The notes under the pieces: model-generated
Told to the model about the DNA's origin: nothing
Database searches by the model: none
Seen by the model: only the letters and a program-made list of their open reading frames with translations
DNA from: an uncultured Lachnospiraceae bacterium
GTDB taxonomy: Bacteria; Bacillota; Clostridia; Lachnospirales; Lachnospiraceae
DNA: 34,596 nt
Reading direction: 5' to 3'
Assembly (NCBI GenBank): GCA_948441955.1
Contig: CAOJQZ010000020.1
Location: 1-34,596 of the forward strand
Shown here: piece by piece, positions 1-7,059 of the stretch
Layout of the letters: the number at the start of each line of letters is the position of its first letter
How positions within the stretch are numbered: the stretch's first letter is position 1
Position numbers and translations under genes: made by a program

Positions 1-477
1 TGGGGGCTTGTGGCGTTCGGAACGGCTCAGGATGCATTTTCTGTATATGGAAGAGAAAGAATTGGAGAGCTAATTCTTGACGATTTGTCAGAAGGGGAAT
101 TTTATGCCGCCTTTTCTCGATTTACTTCTCTTTCGGAGGATTATCTTACAGCGGCGGAGGCAGGGAAACCATACACCGAGAATCATAAGTATGGAGAAGG
201 ATTTAGGATTCCTGCGATTATCGCGGTGTCATTCATTTTGTCTCTTTTGATTTCCCTTGTTATAGTTTTTTCGTGGAAAAAGAGTATGAATACGAGAGTA
301 CGCCAAAGCGGGGCAATGGCATATTTAAAGGAAGGAAGTTTTCGTCTGTATAACCAGACCGATCAGTTTTTGTATCATAGAGTCAGCCGGACAAAACGTC
401 AGAAGGAGAGCCTATCAGGGAGCGGGAGCAGCGGCACAGTGCATTCGGATCGTTCTGGAACAAGCGGGAAGTTTTAA
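1..477 (+). CDS. TPM-domain membrane protein, C-terminal part (5' end outside window)
   Basis: The reading frame is open from base 1, so the gene begins upstream; the GTG at base 10 is not a credible start because it has no ribosome site. The visible part holds the end of a TPM (DUF477, YgcG-like) domain, with an acidic stretch of the DDLSEGEFYAAF type. A single membrane segment follows (about 25 hydrophobic residues, IPAIIAVSFILSLL onward). After it comes a basic cytoplasmic tail with FLYHRVSRTKRQK and a Ser/Gly-rich end finishing in SGKF, typical of the Firmicute members. The role of the TPM domain in these proteins is not settled; it is often linked to membrane protein quality control or stress. 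The SPFH gene follows 30 bases later, suggesting one operon. The family call is firm by eye; the function is inferred. Confidence 0.75.
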   Translation, partial: WGLVAFGTAQDAFSVYGRERIGELILDDLSEGEFYAAFSRFTSLSEDYLTAAEAGKPYTENHKYGEGFRIPAIIAVSFILSLLISLVIVFSWKKSMNTRVRQSGAMAYLKEGSFRLYNQTDQFLYHRVSRTKRQKESLSGSGSSGTVHSDRSGTSGKF

Positions 478-507
478 AAATCATTTATAAAAAAGGAGAG
501 GATATTC

Positions 508-1737
508 ATGGGATTAATAAAGGCAGCTTTCGGAGCTTTGGGAGGAACACTGGCGGATCAGTGGAAGGAGTATTTTTATTGTGAAGCTATGGATGCCGAT
601 ATTCTGGTGGCAAAGGGAGAGAAACGTATATCAGGGCGTTCCTCCAATAAGCGGGGGGAGGATAATGTGATCACAGACGGCTCCCATATTGCAGTGGCAG
701 ACGGACAGTGTATGATTATTGTGGAGGGCGGCAAGGTGATTGACGCGTGTGCAGAGCCGGGGGCCTATACCTACGACAGCGGAACCAGTCCGTCCATGTT
801 TGGAGGGCCCCTCTTAGACGGACTTAAGGGCGCGGCAAGGGAAGCCTGGGAACGTTTTAAATTCGGCGGCGGCGCAGGAAGAGATCAGAGAATTTACTAT
901 GTGAATATCAAGGAAATACCGGGAAATAAATATGGTACTCCCAATCCTGTCCCGTTCCGCATAGTAGATCGGAATATTGGACTGGACGTGGATATATCCA
1001 TCCGCTGCAATGGAGAATATTCCTATCGTATTATAAATCCTATGGTGTTCTATGCAAATGTTTGCGGGAACGTCAGCAATGTTTATACAAGAGATAAAAT
1101 TGACTCTATGCTTAAATCAGAGCTATTAACAGCGCTGCAGCCGGCATTTGCCAGGATTTCGGATATGGGGGTGCGCTACAGCGCGCTTCCGGGGCATACG
1201 ATGGAAATATCGGATGCATTAAATGAAGTGCTGTCTAAAAAGTGGACGGAGCTACGGGGAATTATCGTATATTCCTTTGGAATGAACAGTGTAACGGCCT
1301 CCAAAGAGGATGAGGATATGATAAAGCAGCTGCAGAAATCGGCAGTTATGCGGGATCCCAATATGGCTGCGGCGGTTCTGGCAGGCGCACAGGCAGATGC
1401 TATGCGTTCAGCAGCAGAAAACCGGGGCGGAGCTATGACCGGGTTTATGGGAATGGGCATGGCGCAGCAGGCAGGCGGCGCCGGTATTCAGAATTTGTAT
1501 GCTATGGGGCAGGAGAGGCAGCAGGCGGCGGTAGCAGAACCATCAGCGACAGGCTGGGTCTGCAGCTGCAAAACAGTCAACAAAGGAAAATTTTGTTATG
1601 AGTGTGGAAAGGCGAAGCCTGCAGGGGTTCCCCAGTATAAGTGCGATAAATGCGGATGGGAGCCGGAGGATCCTGCAAAACCGCCTAAATTCTGTCCGGA
1701 ATGCGGCGATCCCTTTGATGATGGGGATATATATTAG
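508..1737 (+). CDS. SPFH domain protein with C-terminal zinc ribbons (YdjI-like)
   Basis: This 409-residue protein has an N-terminal SPFH/Band-7-like domain (roughly residues 20-270) of the YdjI or 'virion core protein' type. A Met/Ala/Gly/Gln-rich linker follows (about 270-345), then two short zinc-binding modules. The Cys pairs are seen as WVCSCKTVNKGKFCYECGK and YKCDKCGW...KFCPECGD, close to the C-terminus. It has no signal peptide or membrane segment, so it probably sits on the inner membrane face through its partner. The start is set by an AAAGGAG ribosome site 8-9 bases before the ATG. Bacillus subtilis ydjI lies in a sigma-W membrane-stress operon with a PspA homologue. Here the partner is the upstream TPM protein and no pspA is visible. 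The family assignment is strong; the stress role is inferred. Confidence 0.85.
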   Translation: MGLIKAAFGALGGTLADQWKEYFYCEAMDADILVAKGEKRISGRSSNKRGEDNVITDGSHIAVADGQCMIIVEGGKVIDACAEPGAYTYDSGTSPSMFGGPLLDGLKGAAREAWERFKFGGGAGRDQRIYYVNIKEIPGNKYGTPNPVPFRIVDRNIGLDVDISIRCNGEYSYRIINPMVFYANVCGNVSNVYTRDKIDSMLKSELLTALQPAFARISDMGVRYSALPGHTMEISDALNEVLSKKWTELRGIIVYSFGMNSVTASKEDEDMIKQLQKSAVMRDPNMAAAVLAGAQADAMRSAAENRGGAMTGFMGMGMAQQAGGAGIQNLYAMGQERQQAAVAEPSATGWVCSCKTVNKGKFCYECGKAKPAGVPQYKCDKCGWEPEDPAKPPKFCPECGDPFDDGDIY

Positions 1738-1746
1738 ATGTAAAAC

Positions 1747-1781
1747 GGGGGAGACATTTTGTAACAGAGGATGTCTCCCTC
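1747..1781. terminator. Hairpin between convergent SPFH and XRE genes
   Basis: An inverted repeat pairs GGGGAGACAT with ATGTCTCCCT: nine perfect pairs flanked by one G-U and one G-C pair, with a loop of about 13 bases. It lies just after the SPFH stop codon and 17 bases before the stop of the convergent XRE gene. The T tract is weak on either strand; on the minus strand the stem is followed by CGTTTTA. It is best read as a bidirectional terminator of moderate strength. Confidence 0.6.
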
Positions 1782-1798
1782 GGACGCTTTAGAGTCCA

Positions 1799-2047
1799 TT
1801 ACTTTTTCCCGTCAATCAGATAGTCGTAAGAGACATGAAATACCTCAGAAAATGCTTTTAATTCCAAATCTGTAACATACCGCTGATTTGTTTCAATTCT
1901 TGTTATTACATTTTTATCTATATCATAACCTTCAAGCTGAAGCATATAGGCAAGATATCTCTGGGAATAATTGTTTTGTTTTCGAAGCTCCACCAACTGA
2001 CGGCTGATAAGATTTTTCTCCCCGGTCGTTGTTCTTGGCTTTGGCAT
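1799..2047 (-). CDS. XRE-family helix-turn-helix regulator (82 aa)
   Basis: This small protein consists of essentially one HTH_3/XRE DNA-binding domain. Features seen are RQLVELRKQNNYSQRYLAYMLQ (first helices), a recognition-helix region DKNVITRIETNQRYVTDLEL, and the closing FSEVFHVSYDYLI typical of XRE repressors. There is no effector domain. The ribosome site AAGGAGG lies a few bases ahead of the ATG. It is divergent from the small gene at 2165, with about 117 bases between the start codons, so control of that shared region is plausible. The target is not visible from sequence. Many Lachnospiraceae carry such orphan regulators of about 80 residues. Confidence 0.85.
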   Translation of the reverse strand: MPKPRTTTGEKNLISRQLVELRKQNNYSQRYLAYMLQLEGYDIDKNVITRIETNQRYVTDLELKAFSEVFHVSYDYLIDGKK

Positions 2048-2088
2048 GTGTCAGCACCTCCTTTTAGTCTCAGTTTTTGCACTTTTTA

Positions 2089-2117
2089 TTGATTTTACCC
2101 GGAAAAATGTGTAAAAT
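2089..2117 (+). promoter_or_regulatory. Sigma-A-type promoter for the 2165 gene
   Basis: TTGATT (2089-2094) and TAAAAT (2112-2117) are separated by exactly 17 bases in the divergent intergenic region. The predicted transcript would start near 2124 and give a leader of about 40 bases with an AAAGGAG ribosome site. This is a by-eye match of four of six bases at -35 and five of six at -10. Confidence 0.5.
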
Positions 2118-2164
2118 CGGTTGTAAAAATGAGACACATAAAAAAACCTGCAGAAAGGAGAAAC

Positions 2165-2473
2165 ATGATGAAAAGAAACGGTACGGAGCTTAAACGGAGG
2201 ATATTTGATTTAATGAATGGATCTTTAGACTTGGACAGATTCCCGGTGCCGGAAAGTGCAATTGTAAAAAATGAGTTTGGAGAAGGGGAGATGTGCGGAG
2301 GACTGTACAGGGAAGTATTTTTTGCAAGCAGACGGATCTGTGAAAGATTTGGCGTGGAGGAAGATCCGGATGTGGAGATTATTATAAGTAATCTTTTGAA
2401 AATAGGAGAATACCAGTCTATGAAAATGTATGATTATGGCAGGCTTTTTTCTGGATCCGGAGAAAGGACGTAA
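2165..2473 (+). CDS. Hypothetical protein, about 102 aa
   Basis: I do not recognise this family. The start is chosen from AAAGGAG at 2154-2160: the ATG at 2165 or the adjacent one at 2168 fits, with 2168 having the better spacing of 7 bases. An upstream in-frame ATG at 2129 has no ribosome site. The product is soluble, without signal peptide or membrane helix, and rich in Glu, Arg and Gly. It reads as mostly helical, with FFASRRICERFGVEEDPDVE in the middle and a C-terminal part that looks like a small adaptor. It has its own promoter and terminator and is divergent from an XRE regulator, so that regulator may control it. No function is claimed. Confidence 0.6.
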   Translation: MMKRNGTELKRRIFDLMNGSLDLDRFPVPESAIVKNEFGEGEMCGGLYREVFFASRRICERFGVEEDPDVEIIISNLLKIGEYQSMKMYDYGRLFSGSGERT

Positions 2474-2503
2474 ATAGAATCTGCGGAACCCCGCAGATTC
2501 TAT
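2474..2503. terminator. Strong bidirectional hairpin terminator
   Basis: A perfect 13-bp stem (ATAGAATCTGCGG with its complement) closes a 4-base loop between two convergent genes, one base after the stop at 2473 and 14 bases before the aldehyde dehydrogenase stop. No long T tract follows on the plus strand, and only TTTA follows on the minus strand. The stem strength and position argue for termination of both genes. Confidence 0.7.
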
Positions 2504-2517
2504 AAGAGTGTGATTTG

Positions 2518-3897
2518 TTACTTCAGAAAAATATGAATCAATTTTTCATGCAGTTTCTTGTGGGGCTGATAGCGCATTGGAAGATCCAGCCATGTTTTCT
2601 TATCTACAATGCTTTTATAATGTGTGAAGGTATCAAAGCCGGCTTTTCCGTGATAAGCTCCCATACCGCTGGCTCCGAAACCTCCGAATCCCATTTCACT
2701 GGTAGCAAGATGGATAACGGTGTCGTTGATACATCCTCCTCCAAAGCCGCAGCGGGAAGTTATCTTCCGGGCTGCGTTCCTGTCAGATGTAAAGATATAA
2801 AGGGCCAGCGGAGAGGGCAGGGAATTCATATTGCATATCGCCTCATCCAGAGAGTCATAGGTAAGAACCGGCAGGACGGGCCCAAAGATTTCCTCTTGCA
2901 TGACGGCGTCGGCAAAGGTCACGTTATCCATGACTGTGGGTTCAATTTTCAGATTCTGCCGGTCAGCGCTTCCGCCGCAGACGATTTTGTGGGGCTCCAT
3001 CAATGAAAGGATACGGTCAAAATGTTTTTGGTTGACGATTCTTCCGTAATCTTCCCTGGAAAGAGGCTGTACACCGTATTGCTTCCGGATCTGCTTTTTA
3101 ATTTCTTTTATCAGACGCTCCTTTATGCTCCGGTCACAGTAGATATAATCGGGCGCCACGCAAGTCTGGCCGCAGTTTAAATATTTTCCGAAAACAATGC
3201 GTCTGGCCGCAAGCCTTATGTCGGCGCTTCTTTCTACGATGCACGGACTCTTCCCTCCAAGCTCAAGGGTGACCGGCGTAAGGTAAGCGGAGGCACACCG
3301 CATGACCTCCCTTCCCACAGTCTGGCTTCCGGTAAAGAAAATATAATCAAAATGCTCATGAAGGAGGCGGGTATTTTCCTCCCGTCCGCCGGTAATAACC
3401 GCTATGTATTTTTCATCGAAATACTCGGTGAGTATTTCCCGGATTAGTTCGCCCGTACAGGGAGAATAAGCGCTGGGTTTTACAACTGCAGTATTCCCGG
3501 CGGCTATGGCGTCTACAAGAGGCTCAATGGTCAGAAGAAAGGGATAATTCCACGGACTCATGATCAAAGCAACGCCGTAGGGGGAGGGCTTTTTGTAGCT
3601 CCTGGAGTGAAATTGAGAGAGGGGCGTGGGCACATTTTTTTCTTTTGCATAGGAGTAAATGTTCTTCAGCATATAGCTGATCTCGCTTAATACAAGCCCT
3701 GTTTCACACATGTATGTTTCAAATGCACTCTTTCCAAGATCCTTTTTTACGGCTTCATTTATCCGTTCCTCATTTTTTGAAATACAATTCTTTAATTTTT
3801 TAAGGGCCTGAACCCGTGCTTCTGTCGGAAGGGTTGCGCCTGTATGGAAATAAGAGCGCTGCCGGCTTACTATTTTTTTAATATCGGTTTCTGTCAT
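2518..3897 (-). CDS. Aldehyde dehydrogenase, class-3-like (ALDH family)
   Basis: NAD(P)-dependent oxidation of an aldehyde to the acid is the family reaction; the substrate is unknown. The 459 residues match the short class-3/YwdH-type length. Visible motifs are SPWNYPF, the nucleotide-site TGSQTVG, ELGGKSP containing the general base Glu near residue 212, CGQTC with the nucleophilic Cys near residue 246, and EEIFGPVLPV. A C-terminal hydrophobic tail of the kind that anchors some class-3 enzymes is suggested by the ending KLIHIFLK. The ATG is preceded by AGGAG inside the 3' end of glgX, whose stop lies only two bases upstream, so the two genes are co-transcribed. The pairing with a debranching enzyme has no obvious pathway logic; detoxification of aldehydes or a fermentation role is possible. 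Confidence 0.88.
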   Translation of the reverse strand: MTETDIKKIVSRQRSYFHTGATLPTEARVQALKKLKNCISKNEERINEAVKKDLGKSAFETYMCETGLVLSEISYMLKNIYSYAKEKNVPTPLSQFHSRSYKKPSPYGVALIMSPWNYPFLLTIEPLVDAIAAGNTAVVKPSAYSPCTGELIREILTEYFDEKYIAVITGGREENTRLLHEHFDYIFFTGSQTVGREVMRCASAYLTPVTLELGGKSPCIVERSADIRLAARRIVFGKYLNCGQTCVAPDYIYCDRSIKERLIKEIKKQIRKQYGVQPLSREDYGRIVNQKHFDRILSLMEPHKIVCGGSADRQNLKIEPTVMDNVTFADAVMQEEIFGPVLPVLTYDSLDEAICNMNSLPSPLALYIFTSDRNAARKITSRCGFGGGCINDTVIHLATSEMGFGGFGASGMGAYHGKAGFDTFTHYKSIVDKKTWLDLPMRYQPHKKLHEKLIHIFLK

Positions 3898-3899
3898 TT

Positions 3900-5993
3900 C
3901 TATTCTCCTGTAAATACCATAACGCTTCGGGGATGGATTGTAAAATCATTTCCATTAATGGAGCGGGGCTTTGTATTTGGGTTCCATGTGTCAACTGCCA
4001 ACTCCCAGCACATGGAGGCAGGAAGCTCAGGCAGTTTAACATTTAATTCTTCCCAATAAGCATTGGATGCAACATAAATGACTTTTGGACCGGTTCCAGG
4101 CTCCTGTCCGGCGAACATAACGCCTATATAACGTTCATGCTCTGCAAAGGAGCTGCGCCACGGAGTTACGCCATGAAAGCTGGTGTCCGGAAAGCCGCAT
4201 GCGCCGCCGCTTACATTGGTGCGAAGAATACGATTCTCCTTGCGGAACCGTATCATGCGCTGGAAAAAGGCAAAAACATCGGAATGCGTATTTAATCTGT
4301 TCCAGTCAAGCCAGGAGATAATATTATCATGACAGTAGGCGTTATTGTTTCCAAACTGTGTATTACAGAACTCATCCCCGGCAAGAAACATGGGAATACC
4401 CCGGCTTAGCATTAGGAGGGCAAAGGCATTGCGTATCATACGTTTTCTTAAGGAAAGAATGCCCGGATCGGCAGTATCGCCTTCGGCGCCGCAATTCCAG
4501 CTGTTATTGTCATTTGCACCGTCGGTGTTATTCCAGCCGTTGGATTCGTTGTGCTTTTCATTGTAGGAAAACAGGTCGTATAGAGTGAATCCGTCATGAC
4601 AGGTAATAAAGTTTACGGAAGCGTTCTGCCGAAGATTTGCCTCATAAATGTCTTTTGAGCCGGAAATGCGGAAAGCGGCAGCCTGAGCCATTCCGGCGTC
4701 CCCTTTAAGATAGCGGCGCATATCATCTCGGTATCTTCCGTTCCATTCTGCCCATCGGTTCCATGCAGGAAATGTGCCGACCTGATAGAGTCCGCCTGCA
4801 TCCCATGCCTCAGCAATTAGCTTCACGTCGCCTAAGATTGGGTCAAATGCAAGAGACTGTAAAAGCGGCGGTTCATTCATGGGGGAGCCGTCTTCATTGC
4901 GTCCAAGTATGGATGCAAGGTCAAAACGGAAACCATTTACCCGATAGGTAGTGACCCAATAACGAAGACAGTTTAATATCATCTGACGTACAATAGGGTG
5001 GTTGCAGTTCAGAGAATTTCCGCAGCCGCTGAAATTATAATAATATCCGTCGGGGGTCAGCATATAATAGATGTTGTTGTCAAAGCCTTTAAAGGAGAAA
5101 AAGGGACCTTGTTCATTTCCTTCGGCAGTGTGGTTAAATACAACATCCAGAAACACCTCGATTCCGTGTTGATTAAAGGTTTGAATCAGCTTTTTCAGTT
5201 CATTTCCCTCACGATTGTATTCCGTGCTGGCGGTGTAGCTTGTGTTGGGAGAAAAAAAGCTGACAGTATTATATCCCCAGTAATTATAGAGCTTCTCGCC
5301 GTTTACTTCACGGTAATCCTGCATTTCGTCAAATTCAAAGATAGGCATTAGTTCTACTACATTTACCCCCAGCTCTAAAAGATAGGGAAGCTTTTCCATA
5401 AGCCCTGCAAAGGTTCCGGGCTTTGCAACAGCCGAGGATCCGTGCATGGTAAAACCGCGTACATGAAGCTCGTATATGATCAGATCCTCTACCGGAAGAA
5501 GAGGCGGCTTCATATCCTCCCAGTCAAAGTCATCTTTTACAACCCGCGCCCTGTAATGCTGTCCCCGGGGAGAGGTGTAGCCCCATCTGCTCTGCCCGGT
5601 AACGGCTTTTGCGTAAGGGTCAAGCAGATATTTCTTTCTGTTAAAAAGCAGCCCTTTTTTCGGCTCATAGGGGCCGTCCACACGATAGGCATACTCGAAT
5701 TCTTCTATATTCAGCTTAAACACAATCATAGAGTAGACATTTCCAATCCGGTAGTGGTTGGGAAACGGAAGAACCGCAAAAGGCTCGTTCTCCCTCCGCT
5801 TGAACAGAAGGAGCTCGATTGAGGTGGCGTTATGGGAGTATACGGTAAAGTTGACTCCTCCAGGAATCGCAGTGGCTCCATTAACTTCATAAAACCCCGG
5901 GCGGACGTCGAAACCGTCAATATGGTCCATGGGAACAAGGTGAATTGTGCGGGGAAGATTCAGCTCGGTTATTTTACTGTTATTTTCTTTCAT
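3900..5993 (-). CDS. glgX: Glycogen debranching enzyme / isoamylase-type GH13 (GlgX-like)
   Basis: The enzyme hydrolyses alpha-1,6 branch points in glycogen or limit dextrins in the cytoplasm. An N-terminal CBM48-like domain (about residues 20-130) precedes a GH13 barrel. The four conserved regions are visible: DVVFNH, GFRFDLAS with nucleophile Asp near 358, IAEAWDA with acid/base Glu near 395, and FITCHDGFT. AGDEF follows further on. The length of about 697 residues is normal for GlgX. The first in-frame ATG (base 6020) has no ribosome site; the ATG at 5993 follows AAAGGACG at good spacing and is preferred. It is first in a two-gene minus-strand operon with the aldehyde dehydrogenase. malQ elsewhere in the window would use the released maltodextrins. 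GlgX and pullulanase/isoamylase subfamilies cannot be separated with certainty by eye. Confidence 0.88.
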   Translation of the reverse strand: MKENNSKITELNLPRTIHLVPMDHIDGFDVRPGFYEVNGATAIPGGVNFTVYSHNATSIELLLFKRRENEPFAVLPFPNHYRIGNVYSMIVFKLNIEEFEYAYRVDGPYEPKKGLLFNRKKYLLDPYAKAVTGQSRWGYTSPRGQHYRARVVKDDFDWEDMKPPLLPVEDLIIYELHVRGFTMHGSSAVAKPGTFAGLMEKLPYLLELGVNVVELMPIFEFDEMQDYREVNGEKLYNYWGYNTVSFFSPNTSYTASTEYNREGNELKKLIQTFNQHGIEVFLDVVFNHTAEGNEQGPFFSFKGFDNNIYYMLTPDGYYYNFSGCGNSLNCNHPIVRQMILNCLRYWVTTYRVNGFRFDLASILGRNEDGSPMNEPPLLQSLAFDPILGDVKLIAEAWDAGGLYQVGTFPAWNRWAEWNGRYRDDMRRYLKGDAGMAQAAAFRISGSKDIYEANLRQNASVNFITCHDGFTLYDLFSYNEKHNESNGWNNTDGANDNNSWNCGAEGDTADPGILSLRKRMIRNAFALLMLSRGIPMFLAGDEFCNTQFGNNNAYCHDNIISWLDWNRLNTHSDVFAFFQRMIRFRKENRILRTNVSGGACGFPDTSFHGVTPWRSSFAEHERYIGVMFAGQEPGTGPKVIYVASNAYWEELNVKLPELPASMCWELAVDTWNPNTKPRSINGNDFTIHPRSVMVFTGE

Positions 5994-6093
5994 AGCATGC
6001 GTCCTTTCTTTTTCATACATAATATATCGACTTTACATGATCAGATCTTAATGTGATCGGAAGCAGGTATACAATGTTTTTCACCGGGATTCG

Positions 6094-6122
6094 TTGACGG
6101 CATGGGTATGGAATGTTAATAT
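6094..6122 (+). promoter_or_regulatory. Promoter for the SDR gene
   Basis: TTGACG (6094-6099) and TAATAT (6117-6122) are 17 bases apart, 44 bases before the SDR start codon, and the leader carries AAGGAGG. The same 170-base region also holds the oppositely directed start of glgX; a TATATT on the minus strand just before base 6020 is a weak -10 candidate for it. Confidence 0.6.
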
Positions 6123-6166
6123 TATAACAGCGTATAATTTATACAATAATATAAGGAGGAATACTT

Positions 6167-6910
6167 ATGCTAAAAGGAAAAGTAGCCGTAGTAACAGGCG
6201 GCACAAGAGGAATCGGATATGCAATTGTAAAAAAATATCTGGAAAACGGGGCAAAGGTAGTTCTTTTTGGATCCAGAGAGGAGACGGTAGAGAAGGCCCT
6301 TGCTTCTTTGAAGGAGGAAAACGCAGCCTGGGAGGTAAGCGGAGATTATCCGAATCTTAAGGATGCGAAGGCGGTAGAAACCGCAATTGGAAAGGTGAAG
6401 GAAAAATACGGTAAAATTGATATCCTTGTAAACAATGCAGGCATTTCAGATAGTAAGCCGGTTACAGACTACACGGCGGAGCATTTTGAAAACGTAATGC
6501 AGCTTAACGTTAACGCCATTATGAATGCAGTAATGCCTGCTGTAAAGATTATGAAGGAACAGGGCGGCGGATGCATTATCAATACAAGCTCTATGGTAAG
6601 TCTCTGCGGCCAGCCAAGCGGCGTGGCATATCCTACGAGTAAGTATGCGGTAAACGGAATGACGTGGTCTCTTGCAAGAGAGTTAGGACCAAGCGGCATC
6701 CGTGTAAATGCAGTGGCTCCCGGTATCACAAAGACAGATATGGTTGCGGCTCTTCCTGAAAAGATGATTCAGCCGTTAATCAATGCAATTCCCCTTCGCA
6801 GAGTAGGAGAGCCGGAGGATGTTGCCAATGCCTTTCTGTTCCTTGCAAGCGACATGGCAGGCTATGTGACAGGCGAGATTTTGTCTGTAGATGGGGCAAT
6901 GAGAAGCTGA
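6167..6910 (+). CDS. SDR-family NAD(P)-dependent oxidoreductase (FabG/hydroxysteroid dehydrogenase-like)
   Basis: This 247-residue classical short-chain dehydrogenase has the cofactor motif TGGTRGIG, the structural NNAG, and the catalytic set Ser142, Tyr155 and Lys159 (YPTSK). GSR directly after the second strand (Arg37) suggests preference for NADP(H) over NAD(H). The C-terminal half ends with SVDGA as in FabG and in bile-acid dehydrogenases such as BaiA. Its start follows a clear AAGGAGG. It has its own promoter and terminator, so it is a single-gene unit next to, but not in, the sugar operon. The substrate could be a 3-oxoacyl-ACP, a steroid, a bile acid or a sugar alcohol; the sequence alone does not decide. 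Confidence 0.9.
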   Translation: MLKGKVAVVTGGTRGIGYAIVKKYLENGAKVVLFGSREETVEKALASLKEENAAWEVSGDYPNLKDAKAVETAIGKVKEKYGKIDILVNNAGISDSKPVTDYTAEHFENVMQLNVNAIMNAVMPAVKIMKEQGGGCIINTSSMVSLCGQPSGVAYPTSKYAVNGMTWSLARELGPSGIRVNAVAPGITKTDMVAALPEKMIQPLINAIPLRRVGEPEDVANAFLFLASDMAGYVTGEILSVDGAMRS

Positions 6911-6940
6911 TTGTTGGGAAAGGTGCAGGTATATAACAGG

Positions 6941-6982
6941 AAAACAGCTATAGATGGAATTTCTATAGCTGTTTTTTTGTTT
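6941..6982 (+). terminator. Rho-independent terminator after the SDR gene
   Basis: The stem ACAGCTATAGA pairs perfectly with TCTATAGCTGT around a 7-base loop, and a run of seven T follows, with flanking A/T pairs extending the stem. It separates the SDR gene from the sugar operon. Confidence 0.92.
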
Positions 6983-6993
6983 GTGAAAAAATG

Positions 6994-7022
6994 TTGACTT
7001 ATGATAAAATATGTTATAACAT
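6994..7022 (+). promoter_or_regulatory. Sugar-operon promoter overlapped by a 12-bp palindrome
   Basis: TTGACT (6994-6999) is followed 15 bases later by an extended -10 element, TGTTATAAC (7012-7020). The -10 lies inside the perfect palindrome ATGTTATAACAT (7011-7022), followed at once by another TAACAT. A repressor bound there would block RNA polymerase. The DeoR-family regulator at the end of the operon is the natural candidate, since E. coli DeoR itself binds a TGTTA...TAACA palindrome. The promoter is well supported; the repressor link is inference. Confidence 0.6.
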
Positions 7023-7059
7023 AACATTAAATAACAAATAAATGAAAGGAGAAAAAGTT

